Shown here: positions 1 through 7,478 of the stretch, piece by piece
Layout: each line of letters starts with the position of its first letter
Numbering within the stretch: the first letter of the stretch is position 1
Assembly: GCF_002078355.1 (NCBI RefSeq)
Contig: NZ_CP015363.1
Location: 496,001 to 560,000, forward strand
Length of the DNA stretch: 64,000 nt
Direction of reading: 5' to 3'
Origin: Ferroplasma acidiphilum
GTDB taxonomy: Archaea > Thermoplasmatota > Thermoplasmata > Thermoplasmatales > Thermoplasmataceae
Notes under the pieces: model-generated
The model's input: the letters and a program-made list of their open reading frames with translations, nothing else
The model's database searches: none
What the model was told of the DNA's origin: nothing
Program-made: the position numbers and the translations under genes

Positions 1-634
1 TTTCATTGAACATAGATCTGGTTTCCTTAGAAAGGGGAGTGTGGATAGATATAATATCAGAAGCTTTGACCAGTTCGTCCAGTGGAAGGTACGTCAACCC
101 GTAAAGTTCCTCATCCTCCGGCTTTAACCTTCTTGGGTCGTAATAAACTATTCCCACATTGAATGGTATTAATTTCTGTACCAGTTTTATGCCTATAGCA
201 CCCATTCCAATGATTCCAAATGTTTTGCCCTGCAATTCCCTGGAGTTTGTTAATAATGGCCAGTTTCCGGACTTAATTTGCTGGTCGAATGGTATAAAAT
301 TCTTCAACAGGGCAAGCGACATGCCTATTACATGTTCTGCAACAGCATCCTTATTGGCTACTGGAACGTTGCACAGAAGTATTTTTCTCCTTCTTACTTC
401 CTTCAGGTCAACGTTGTTATACCCAGTACTTGCAACCTGTATATATTTCAACTCAGGGAATTTATCCATCTCCTTTTTTCCGAATGGGGTAAATGTTGTA
501 ATCACCACAACATCCGCATCATTTTTCTCAAATTCTGTATTTGTTGCGATCTCAAGGCCGGGCATTATCTGGTCTATAGATTTTTTAATATTTTCAATAT
601 CCAGAAATGCTGGAAGGATAGCTAAAACTTTCAT
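1..634 (-). CDS. D-2-hydroxyacid dehydrogenase, 3' end outside window
   Basis: NAD-dependent 2-hydroxyacid dehydrogenase of the phosphoglycerate/glyoxylate reductase family, truncated by the window edge after 211 codons. The first 100 residues form the substrate-binding half, with ASTGYNNVD near residue 69. The Rossmann motif GMGAIG lies at residues 143-148, followed by the acidic/basic YYDPRR segment that contacts the cofactor, and by ISIHTPLSKETR near residue 196, typical of this family. The ATG at 634 has no longer in-frame alternative that adds homology. It is transcribed away from the IS element. The substrate cannot be told, and the catalytic Arg/Glu/His of the C-terminal half lie outside the window. 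Confidence 0.85.
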   Translation of the reverse strand, partial: MKVLAILPAFLDIENIKKSIDQIMPGLEIATNTEFEKNDADVVVITTFTPFGKKEMDKFPELKYIQVASTGYNNVDLKEVRRRKILLCNVPVANKDAVAEHVIGMSLALLKNFIPFDQQIKSGNWPLLTNSRELQGKTFGIIGMGAIGIKLVQKLIPFNVGIVYYDPRRLKPEDEELYGLTYLPLDELVKASDIISIHTPLSKETRSMFNE

Positions 635-716
635 GAAATACCAGCATTTATAAGTATAAAAGCATTATTAATAGTAAATTAGGTAATGGTTTGTAATTAA
701 TTATTATCAATCTAAA

Positions 717-738
717 TTTTACGATCCATTAGCAGAAA
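717..738 (+). repeat. 22-nt inverted repeat, left copy
   Basis: Reads ttttacgatccattagcaga then aa, and matches the reverse complement of 2357-2378 at 21 of 22 positions. It is followed by a weak hairpin (ctact/agtag, about 740-758), like the stretch after the other copy. It may be the relic of an IS605 right end in opposite orientation. Confidence 0.75.
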
Positions 739-834
739 TCCTACTGGCTTTATAGTAGATCGAAATTATATAAGGAAAACTTAATGTATGGCTATTCTCT
801 ATTTCTATTCTGGAATACCATTAGCTGACATACT

Positions 835-856
835 CCCACAGCTAAAGCATGTGGGG
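835..856 (-). other. IS605 right-end hairpin
   Basis: Imperfect palindrome cccaca-gc-taaa-gc-a-tgtggg with a 6-bp outer stem, a 2-bp inner stem and one bulged A. It overlaps the tnpB stop region. Single-stranded hairpins like this are the TnpA recognition sites of IS200/IS605 elements, and the transcript here would form the 3' part of a TnpB guide RNA. Confidence 0.6.
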
Positions 857-1891
857 TTCTAAGGTCGCCATCGTTCCTAACGTTGCCTCTTCAGGGATAC
901 CAGTGTTCCCTTTGTACGCATCTCTGTCTACGTACAATTGATCTATGCCTTCCTCAAATACTGGACGCAATGCTATGTTGAACGAAGCATTGGCATCAGC
1001 ATGATCAACGTGCCCGCAATTGTTGCACTTAAATGATTTTCCTGAACGGTTGCCTATCTGTCCACATCTGCTATACTCTTTAGATGTATTATATGGATCG
1101 ACATAGGCAACAGGTATTCCAAGTAGTCTGGCCTTATATTCTATCATATTTTTAAGCTCATAGAATGACCAGCTATTCAGGGAATACCTGAAACTCCTGC
1201 CCGATTTTGCATTTCTTATTCCATTTAGATATTCGAGCTTTATTCCCATTCCATTATCCTTAGCTTCCTGCACTATCTTTCTTGCTACCTTATGGTTAAT
1301 ATCTTTGACTATTCTGCTTTCCCTGTTCTTTATTCTCTTAGCTTTCCTGTATTTCCCTTTCTTCTGCAGATTCTTCCTCATATTCTTATATTTCTTATGC
1401 ACATGCCCTGCTTCCTTTCCAAGCTTTATTATTTTCCCGGTTTCAGGATTGCCAGCAACAGCAATATGCCCTGTTGTATTCCTGTCCACACCTAAGTATC
1501 CATTGGGTTCAATTAAATCATTATCAGGGATATTTATAGATACATATGCAAATTTATTGTCAAGTTCAATCTGGCTTATTTTATCAAAATCATTCCTGAA
1601 ATAATAGTTTAAAGTTAGCTTCAAAGGAGTTATGTTTATTGTTCTATCTATCTGGTTACATTTTATTCCCTGATGTGGCACTGTTAATTTTATTTTATGT
1701 ACATCCTTTGCTTTTGAATTCCTGGAGTATTTCCTTAATATCTGGTTTGAAATGGCTGATTTTAACCCGAACTGTTTTACATCCCTGGATATAATGGATT
1801 TTGTTTTAATGGCAAACTCTGCTATTAGCCTGGCTTTGTTTAATTCTTCAGAAAAATCTTTGCCATGTTTAATTTTATATGTTAATATCAT
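842..1891 (-). CDS. tnpB: TnpB, IS605 OrfB family RNA-guided endonuclease
   Basis: TnpB of 349 residues, counted from the ATG at 1891 that overlaps the tnpA stop in an ATGA. An upstream in-frame start at 1975 lies within tnpA and adds no family sequence. RuvC-like residues are present: Asp in GVDRNTTG (about residue 136), Glu in KLEYLNG (about 220) and Asp in HADANASFNIA (about 299). The zinc ribbon is odd. The usual first CxxC reads YSRC, so one of four cysteines is Tyr, while the second pair KCNNC is intact. Such proteins cut DNA guided by an RNA from the element's right end and help keep the element in place. The reading frame is undamaged, but activity with a three-Cys ribbon is uncertain. 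Confidence 0.9.
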   Translation of the reverse strand: MILTYKIKHGKDFSEELNKARLIAEFAIKTKSIISRDVKQFGLKSAISNQILRKYSRNSKAKDVHKIKLTVPHQGIKCNQIDRTINITPLKLTLNYYFRNDFDKISQIELDNKFAYVSINIPDNDLIEPNGYLGVDRNTTGHIAVAGNPETGKIIKLGKEAGHVHKKYKNMRKNLQKKGKYRKAKRIKNRESRIVKDINHKVARKIVQEAKDNGMGIKLEYLNGIRNAKSGRSFRYSLNSWSFYELKNMIEYKARLLGIPVAYVDPYNTSKEYSRCGQIGNRSGKSFKCNNCGHVDHADANASFNIALRPVFEEGIDQLYVDRDAYKGNTGIPEEATLGTMATLEPHML

Positions 1892-2289
1892 ACTTTCTTC
1901 TGATCCTCTATATATTTCCTGACTACTGACTCGGATATATGCCCTACAGATTCTATATAATAGCTTCTTGTCCATAGTGTTGGCAGCTTGCGTTTCAATA
2001 CTGGAAATTCCTGCCTCAGTATCCTGGAAGTATATCCTTTGAATTGCTGAATAATATAATGCGGGCTCAATACTGGATCTGCTTTTATAAATATGTGTAT
2101 ATGGTCCGGCATAACTTCCATTTCTTTAATTTCTATCTTTAATTCCTGTGCCTTATAATTTAATAATTCCTTCAATCTTACATCTATGCCATTTACCAGT
2201 ACATTTCTTCTGTATTTCGGGCACCAGATAATATGGTATCCCAGATTATATACTGATTTATTGCTTCTTGTCCATCGTTCTGACACCAT
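1888..2289 (-). CDS. tnpA: TnpA, Y1 HUH transposase of IS200/IS605
   Basis: Single-strand transposase of about 133 residues. The HUH metal site is HIHIF (about residues 63-65 from the chosen start), and the nucleophile is Tyr in VVRKYIEDQ (about residue 126). Y1 transposases of this family cut and join single-stranded ends at hairpins such as those flanking this locus. The ATG at 2289 gives the usual family length; an upstream start at 2319 would add ten unrelated residues. The tnpB start overlaps the stop. The gene looks intact. Confidence 0.92.
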   Translation of the reverse strand: MVSERWTRSNKSVYNLGYHIIWCPKYRRNVLVNGIDVRLKELLNYKAQELKIEIKEMEVMPDHIHIFIKADPVLSPHYIIQQFKGYTSRILRQEFPVLKRKLPTLWTRSYYIESVGHISESVVRKYIEDQKKV

Positions 2290-2334
2290 TACAATACTAT
2301 ATGATTGACAGATGTACATAATTTATGCATTCAT

Positions 2335-2355
2335 CCCACAGTTAAAACTGGTGGG
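2335..2355 (-). other. IS605-type end hairpin upstream of tnpA
   Basis: Palindrome cccaca-gt-taaa-actg-gtggg with one bulged G, 46 nt upstream of the preferred tnpA start. By position it is the left-end hairpin. By sequence it resembles a right end, so it may belong to an older element fragment lying upstream. Confidence 0.5.
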
Positions 2356-2356
2356 C

Positions 2357-2378
2357 TTTCTGCTAAGGGATCGTAAAA
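2357..2378 (-). repeat. 22-nt inverted repeat, right copy
   Basis: On the minus strand this reads as the 717-738 copy with one mismatch, and it runs directly into the hairpin at 2335-2355. The arrangement (tagcagaaa, then a cccac/gtggg hairpin, then atgaatgcat) resembles the region just after a tnpB stop codon. Confidence 0.7.
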
Positions 2379-2610
2379 ATAGGGAACGGTATAAGAATAC
2401 TGGTAGGTTCAGGCCTCATAAGAACCGGTGCCTTCAATGCAAATACTGTTAATCAAAAAAGCCACTCTGGAGTTAATTTTTGTTCTCCTGCTTAGCGCGG
2501 GAGCATATCAGTGTAAGGTACATCCAGTTTATGTACCAGTCCTGTCACTGGACACAGAGGCTTACTGTTAATGGATAGGAATATTTCTACAATATGCTTT
2601 AATATTAAAA
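2379..2610 (-). pseudogene. Possible decayed 3' end of an older tnpB-like gene
   Basis: No intact frame exists here. On the minus strand, short open pieces in different frames end at a stop just before the tagcagaaa sequence and the end hairpin at 2335-2355, the arrangement seen after a tnpB gene. One piece reads LMRPEPTSILIPFPIFTIP before the stop. This would fit a frameshifted remnant of an earlier IS605 copy beside the intact one. The assignment rests on position and not on a recognised domain. Confidence 0.3.
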
Positions 2611-2695
2611 GTTAAATCATAATTTTTCCTTAAATCTGGCCGATAAGAATTTTATTTTCTGGATGAATTAGTCATAGTTGTGAATATCTCGAAAA

Positions 2696-2706
2696 ATATT
2701 TATATA
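2696..2706 (+). promoter_or_regulatory. TATA-like box for the 2726 gene
   Basis: atatttatata, centred about 25 nt before the ATG at 2726, the spacing of a leaderless archaeal transcript. Confidence 0.55.
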
Positions 2707-2725
2707 GATACACTATGTATAAATC

Positions 2726-3457
2726 ATGGTAAACGAGTTAATTGAAAAGAATAAACCGTACTATATAAAATCACTGTCGCTTGAGGACCAGTTTTCCAGA
2801 TTGGATGCATGGTATAAGGTTGATTTCCTTATTGATAACAATATACTCACAAAAGAGTATGTTATTGAAAATAAGACAAAATTCCTCGATTTGCTAACTA
2901 CCACTGATGAAATGGTTAAAGTACATGCATGGGTACTGGCAAGAAGGTTTGCTGATGCAGGATATATAAGTAAGGAAGATATAGATAAAAGGAAATCCTA
3001 TCTTATTCCATATGTAAAAAGTGGGGACCTTACCGCATGGTGGAATGCTATTGACCTTGTAAATGGTGGATATATAGACAATACCTATCTAACTCCGTAT
3101 AAAGATATTTTCATAGCAAGCCTGAAAAGTGATAATCCCGGGGTTGTAAGCGATGCATGGCACATGGTTCCATTGCTATTGAAGGCCGGCGTGATTAGCA
3201 ATGCAGATTACGACGATAATAAAAAATATCTTTTTAATGTTCTTAAATCCTCCAATCAGTATATACGGCTGAATGCCTGGGAAACAATAATTGACCTGGG
3301 TGAAAAAGGAATTCTAACAAAAGAAGATATATTCCCATTTAAATCGAAGGCAAAGGAGCTTATAGAAGGAGAAGACCTGATAAAACTTACATCGTTGTTT
3401 GACACCAGTAAAGATGATTTCATAGCAAGGTTGAAGAACCTTGATCTGGCAGACTAA
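2726..3457 (+). CDS. HEAT-like repeat protein, function unknown
   Basis: Soluble 243-residue protein made of about five helical repeats of 35-45 residues. Each has a core like LDAWYKV..L...NILT, VHAWVLARRFADAGYIS, AWWNAIDLVNGGYI, SDAWHMVPLLLKAGVIS and LNAWETIIDLGEKGIL. The recurring Ala-Trp followed by a Gly-Ile/Leu turn resembles HEAT/ARM scaffolds that bind protein or nucleic acid. No catalytic motif or membrane segment is visible. It sits between an IS element and priS, has its own TATA box, and its stop overlaps the convergent priS stop by 4 nt. I do not recognise the family, so no function is proposed. Confidence 0.75.
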   Translation: MVNELIEKNKPYYIKSLSLEDQFSRLDAWYKVDFLIDNNILTKEYVIENKTKFLDLLTTTDEMVKVHAWVLARRFADAGYISKEDIDKRKSYLIPYVKSGDLTAWWNAIDLVNGGYIDNTYLTPYKDIFIASLKSDNPGVVSDAWHMVPLLLKAGVISNADYDDNKKYLFNVLKSSNQYIRLNAWETIIDLGEKGILTKEDIFPFKSKAKELIEGEDLIKLTSLFDTSKDDFIARLKNLDLAD

Positions 3458-4596
3458 ATAAAATCTGCAACATCTATGGCGCTGGCGAATATAGCAAGGT
3501 ATAATGGAACAGAGTTTTCCCCCCTGGCTATATTATAATTTTGCCCATTCATTTCTATGGAAAATTTATCTATCTTTAAATTAATTTTTGCATCCCTTTT
3601 CAGAAACATATCTGGAATAGCCTCATCAAGCGGGTTAAAAGTTTTTAATTTATCTATAGCTACCGGTTTAACCATGAGTCCTGTTTTTCCATGGAGGCTA
3701 TAGGGGAACCTTATAAGGCGGTGGATATCTGTGGTGACAGGTTCATCAATCTCTGCCAGCGCATTACCTTTAAAATCTTCAAGAATTTTGCCAAGCATTA
3801 TCCTGTCATAATCTATTGAAGCGTTTTCATTGCTTTTATTCTGCTTTATCAACAACTTAAATTTATTTCCTTTTTCATTGCTGAGGAAATCCCTGATTTT
3901 TTCCCCATTGTAATATTTTTCCAGATACTCTAAATAATTCCACCAGGATTTCGGGAATACTTTTTTTATGTAATTTTCATCCAGATTTCTGTAAAAATTG
4001 GATATGTAAATGTTAAATTTTTTAAGTATTCCATATTCAAAATAACTATCGTCTAGCAACTTCAAATCCTCCACATTCAATCCTTCAATTTTGATATAAT
4101 CTCCGATTTCCCTTCTGGAATCAGAATCCATGGTGTATATCCTATCACTTTCTACATGGACATGGTACCCCCTGCCTCCGGAGAAATAAAGGCGAATATT
4201 TTTCTCTTCGAATCCAAAATCATCCATAAGCATTTCCAGGAGCCTCAGAGTATGCTTCTTTACCTCCGCAAGTATTTCCATATAGGTCATTTTATCTGCT
4301 CCCTCAATATGGTCTGCGTCAAGGTCAAATATCAGTTCTGCACCGAGCCATTCCTTTTCGAGCATTTTATGCTGGTCAGGAAACCGGTAATAGGAAGATG
4401 AATAATAAAGATGCCTGGGTATAGCTCTACGCACGAAATTTTCTATTTCGTTCTGGCTATCGAATTTTTTATGCCTGATCATTGTACCGTTAAAAGGTAT
4501 AAAGCCAATCTCCCTCTGGAATAGCATATCAGGTATGCCAAGATGGTTTTTATAATAATATTCCCTGAAATATTGCATTAATCCGGTACTTGCCAC
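3454..4596 (-). CDS. priS: DNA primase small (catalytic) subunit PriS
   Basis: Catalytic subunit of the archaeal two-subunit primase, which makes primers for replication. Catalytic acidic residues are in FDLDADHI (D91, D93). SGGRGYHVHV (about residues 144-153) and FPYSLHGKTG (about 294) match the conserved SGxRGxH and SxH primase motifs. At 380 residues it is slightly longer than usual. The protein has no cysteine at all, and the segment after the catalytic aspartates is short, so the zinc-knuckle seen in other archaeal PriS proteins is absent. The large subunit PriL is not in the window. It is monocistronic and convergent with the repeat protein. Confidence 0.93.
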   Translation of the reverse strand: MASTGLMQYFREYYYKNHLGIPDMLFQREIGFIPFNGTMIRHKKFDSQNEIENFVRRAIPRHLYYSSSYYRFPDQHKMLEKEWLGAELIFDLDADHIEGADKMTYMEILAEVKKHTLRLLEMLMDDFGFEEKNIRLYFSGGRGYHVHVESDRIYTMDSDSRREIGDYIKIEGLNVEDLKLLDDSYFEYGILKKFNIYISNFYRNLDENYIKKVFPKSWWNYLEYLEKYYNGEKIRDFLSNEKGNKFKLLIKQNKSNENASIDYDRIMLGKILEDFKGNALAEIDEPVTTDIHRLIRFPYSLHGKTGLMVKPVAIDKLKTFNPLDEAIPDMFLKRDAKINLKIDKFSIEMNGQNYNIARGENSVPLYLAIFASAIDVADFI

Positions 4597-4660
4597 ATTG
4601 TATGATTAATCTAATAAATATAACCATTTCCTTGATTGTTTGGATACAGATAAATGAATA

Positions 4661-4668
4661 AATTTATA
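4661..4668 (+). promoter_or_regulatory. TATA-like box for gap
   Basis: aatttata lies about 25 nt before the ATG at 4692. This supports that start over the ATG at 4671, which would overlap the expected transcription start. Confidence 0.5.
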
Positions 4669-4691
4669 ATATGCAACACTATCTTATTCCA

Positions 4692-5705
4692 ATGATAGGA
4701 GTAGCTATTAATGGTTATGGCACAATAGGCAGGAGAGTGGCTTATGGGGTGTCCATACAGGATGACATGTACGTTACAGGCATTGTAAAGAATTCCCCTG
4801 ATTATGTTACAAAACTTGCTTCCAGGGATTTTAATATTTATACTCCAGATATGGACAAGAAACGGGAATTTGAGGCACATGGAATAAGGGTGAAAGGCAC
4901 ACTGGATGATTTGCTTTCAGAATCGGATATTGTTGTTGATGGCACACCTGAAGGAAATGGAGAAAAAAATTTGAAGTTATACCGCCAGTATGGAATCAAG
5001 GCAGTCCTGGAAGGAGGCGAAAAAAGCACCGTTGTTGAATCAAGCTTTAATTCATATTCCAATTATTCCTCTTCATTAAACAAAAATTATGTCAGGGTTG
5101 TATCGTGCAATACCACAGCACTTGCGAGGTCTGTTTCTCCATTAAAGGAAAAGTTTGGAGTTCAGGAAGTAAACGCAACAATTATGCGCCGTGCTACAGA
5201 CCCGAATGATAATAAAAAGGGGCCAATAAACGCAATAGAGCCTTCAATGTCATATCCATCACACCATGCTGAAGATTTAAAGACAGTTATGGATGGAATA
5301 AATGTAGAGACATCAGCTGTAAAGGTTCCAACAACACTTATGCATGTCCATGTTATAAACCTTGAATTAAAATCAGAACCCGGCATTGATGAAGTAATAT
5401 CTGAATTGTCAAAGAAGAGGCGTTTAATTCTTATTAATGATAAGGAAGGGGTAAATTCCACAGCACAGGTTATGGATTATGCAAGAGAACTATCGAGAAA
5501 TAGATCGGACCTCTACGAGATAGCCATCTGGAAAGGAAGTATAAATATTTATAAGAATAAAGTGCATTATATTCAGGCAGTGCATCAGGAAAGTGATGTC
5601 ATACCGGAAAACATTGATGCTATCAGGGCTATGTTCGGTATGGATCCTGATCTGTCGAGGGATAAGACAGACGCTTCACTTGGCATAAAAGGAGTTGAAT
5701 ATTAA
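4692..5705 (+). CDS. gap: Type II glyceraldehyde-3-phosphate dehydrogenase
   Basis: Archaeal-type phosphorylating GAPDH of 337 residues. The Rossmann motif [11 protein letters not shown] is at the N terminus, and the catalytic cysteine in [12 protein letters not shown] is at about residue 139, as in the archaeal family. The later HVHVINLEL and [13 protein letters not shown] segments are also typical. In organisms that degrade sugars by a non-phosphorylating Entner-Doudoroff route, this enzyme is thought to work mainly in gluconeogenesis. The start at 4692 gives family length and fits the TATA box; the ATG at 4671 would add seven residues. radA follows after one base. Confidence 0.95.
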   Translation: MIGVAINGYGTIGRRVAYGVSIQDDMYVTGIVKNSPDYVTKLASRDFNIYTPDMDKKREFEAHGIRVKGTLDDLLSESDIVVDGTPEGNGEKNLKLYRQYGIKAVLEGGEKSTVVESSFNSYSNYSSSLNKNYVRVVSCNTTALARSVSPLKEKFGVQEVNATIMRRATDPNDNKKGPINAIEPSMSYPSHHAEDLKTVMDGINVETSAVKVPTTLMHVHVINLELKSEPGIDEVISELSKKRRLILINDKEGVNSTAQVMDYARELSRNRSDLYEIAIWKGSINIYKNKVHYIQAVHQESDVIPENIDAIRAMFGMDPDLSRDKTDASLGIKGVEY

Positions 5706-5706
5706 A

Positions 5707-6702
5707 ATGGCAAAAGAAAAAAAAATAGATGATGAATTGGACAGCGAACTTGAAAATAAGAAACTTACGATAGAAGATTTACCCGGTGTTGGGGAGGCAA
5801 CAGCTGAAAAGCTAAGGGAAAACGGATACGACGATATTATGGCTATTGCAGTTGCGTCGCCTAAGGACCTTGCTGATATCAGTGGCATAGCCGAAGGTGC
5901 AGCTGTAAAAATAATTAATGCAGCCAGAAAATATGCTGATGTTGGCAATTTTGAAACAGGGGAAGAAATTCTGAAGAGAAGAAAAGAAGTAAGAAAACTT
6001 AGTACTGGTGCACAGGGGCTTGACAATCTTATTGGCGGTGGCCTGGAAACACAATCCATAACAGAGTTTTTCGGTGAATTCGGTTCCGGCAAAACACAGA
6101 TAATGCTCCAGCTTGCAGTAAATGCAACAATGCCCGAGGAACAGGGAGGGCTTAACTCGGATGTGCTCATTATAGATACAGAAAATACATTCAGGCCTGA
6201 AAGGGTAATCCAGATGGCAAAAGCAAAGAATCTTGATCCGGATGAGACACTTAAAAGAATACATGTTGCAAGGGCATATAATGCACATCACCAGATACTC
6301 CTGGCTGAGAAGGCATCCGATATAGCAAAGGAGTTTCCAATAAAACTATTGATAGTGGATTCATTGACCTCCCATTTCCGTTCAGAATATGTTGGCAGGG
6401 GATCACTTGCAGAGAGGCAACAGTTGTTGAATAAGCATATGCATGATCTGTTGAAATTTGGAACAATATTCAATGCTGTTATAGCTGTTACGAACCAGGT
6501 ATCTGCAAATCCTGCAGTCTTCTTCGGGGACCCTATGACTCCAATAGGAGGGAATATTGTAGGGCATACCGCAACTTTCAGGCTCTATCTCAGAAAAGCC
6601 AAAGCAGGAAAAAGAATAGCAAGGCTGATTGATTCGCCTTACCTGCCTGAGGGAGAAGCTGTAATTACCCTCACTGAGGATGGAATAATAGATGGCACTT
6701 AA
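5707..6702 (+). CDS. radA: DNA repair and recombination protein RadA
   Basis: Archaeal RecA/Rad51 recombinase that forms filaments on single-stranded DNA and performs strand exchange. A helix-hairpin-helix domain covers about residues 20-75 ([18 protein letters not shown]). Walker A is GEFGSGKTQ (about 125), Walker B is [19 protein letters not shown], and the DNA-binding loop region includes [22 protein letters not shown]. The ATG at 5707 is preferred; a TTG at 5695 lies inside gap. It begins one base after the gap stop, so the two are probably co-transcribed. Its end overlaps the convergent scpA stop by 4 nt. Confidence 0.97.
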   Translation: MAKEKKIDDELDSELENKKLTIEDLPGVGEATAEKLRENGYDDIMAIAVASPKDLADISGIAEGAAVKIINAARKYADVGNFETGEEILKRRKEVRKLSTGAQGLDNLIGGGLETQSITEFFGEFGSGKTQIMLQLAVNATMPEEQGGLNSDVLIIDTENTFRPERVIQMAKAKNLDPDETLKRIHVARAYNAHHQILLAEKASDIAKEFPIKLLIVDSLTSHFRSEYVGRGSLAERQQLLNKHMHDLLKFGTIFNAVIAVTNQVSANPAVFFGDPMTPIGGNIVGHTATFRLYLRKAKAGKRIARLIDSPYLPEGEAVITLTEDGIIDGT

Positions 6703-7478
6703 AATAATTTTATAACTTCTATATTTCCAAATGGTTCTTCCTGGTTTAATGTAACTTTTCCCCCTCTTTCCAGGAAGAGCAAAAATAAAATAAAATTCGC
6801 CCTTTCATATTTTGTGTTTCCCCAGTAATCTTCAACAAAAAATGGATTCATATAATGTGATATTTTCTGCAATGTGTCTTTTATGCCTTCGTCAACTGCA
6901 TCTGTGTTTGACCTGGCTATTATATCCTCATCAATATCTGGAATATCTTCCGGCTCCTCCTCCACTACCTTTTTTTCACTGTTCCTGTATACACTTTTCA
7001 TTGCACTTAAAAACTCTTTAAGTGTTACTTTAGCTTCTTCCTGATGTATTACCGGAACACGGAGGTCTGGCATAGTTCCTATGGTGGTATCATCGGTATT
7101 GAATATATCCATGCCATCTTCAGGCTCTGCGTATTCTTCAGGAGAATCAGGATCCTCATAAATAGCACGCTGAACCATGTATATGCTTTTTTCATAAAGG
7201 ACATGCCAGGCACTGGAAATAAGTATACCGGCAATTTCGAAATTTTCATTCTTTTCCCGGGCAAAAATATTTTTAAATTCTGAAATGTTAACACTCCACG
7301 GGTCCAGTTTCCCCGTGAGGACGAGCCTGAATATTTTAGAAACTGTCTGTGATAATATATCAGGATAATCTATATTGTCCTCTGTGCTGTTAAGGATTTC
7401 ATTATAGTATGATAGGTCTTCGCCCACATCCTGTGTTATCAGGGCCTTTAATATTTCATCCCTTTCCAATCCCCTCAC
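6699..7478 (-). CDS. scpA: ScpA-like kleisin, SMC partner
   Basis: Kleisin that bridges the SMC heads for chromosome compaction and segregation. The ScpA signature [12 protein letters not shown] lies at about residues 57-68. The N-terminal helices bind the SMC neck, and the C-terminal part ([19 protein letters not shown]) forms the winged-helix region that binds the other SMC head. A long acidic linker lies in between (about residues 108-190). The 259-residue length is normal. Its start overlaps the end of smc by 23 nt, so translation is probably coupled. No scpB is seen in the window. Confidence 0.88.
   Translation of the reverse strand: MRGLERDEILKALITQDVGEDLSYYNEILNSTEDNIDYPDILSQTVSKIFRLVLTGKLDPWSVNISEFKNIFAREKNENFEIAGILISSAWHVLYEKSIYMVQRAIYEDPDSPEEYAEPEDGMDIFNTDDTTIGTMPDLRVPVIHQEEAKVTLKEFLSAMKSVYRNSEKKVVEEEPEDIPDIDEDIIARSNTDAVDEGIKDTLQKISHYMNPFFVEDYWGNTKYERANFILFLLFLERGGKVTLNQEEPFGNIEVIKLF

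Larger units (their letters stand above)
717..2378 (-). mobile_element. IS200/IS605-family element with tnpA and tnpB
   Basis: A two-gene element in which tnpA (HUH Y1 transposase) and tnpB (RuvC-like RNA-guided nuclease family) share one orientation and overlap by ATGA. Imperfect hairpins of the kind used as IS605 ends lie at 835-856 and 2335-2355. The limits given are the outer edges of two 22-nt inverted copies (717-738 and 2357-2378) that bracket both genes. True IS605 elements have subterminal hairpins and no terminal inverted repeats, so the real ends may lie inside these limits, for example about 790 to 2340. Confidence 0.8.
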
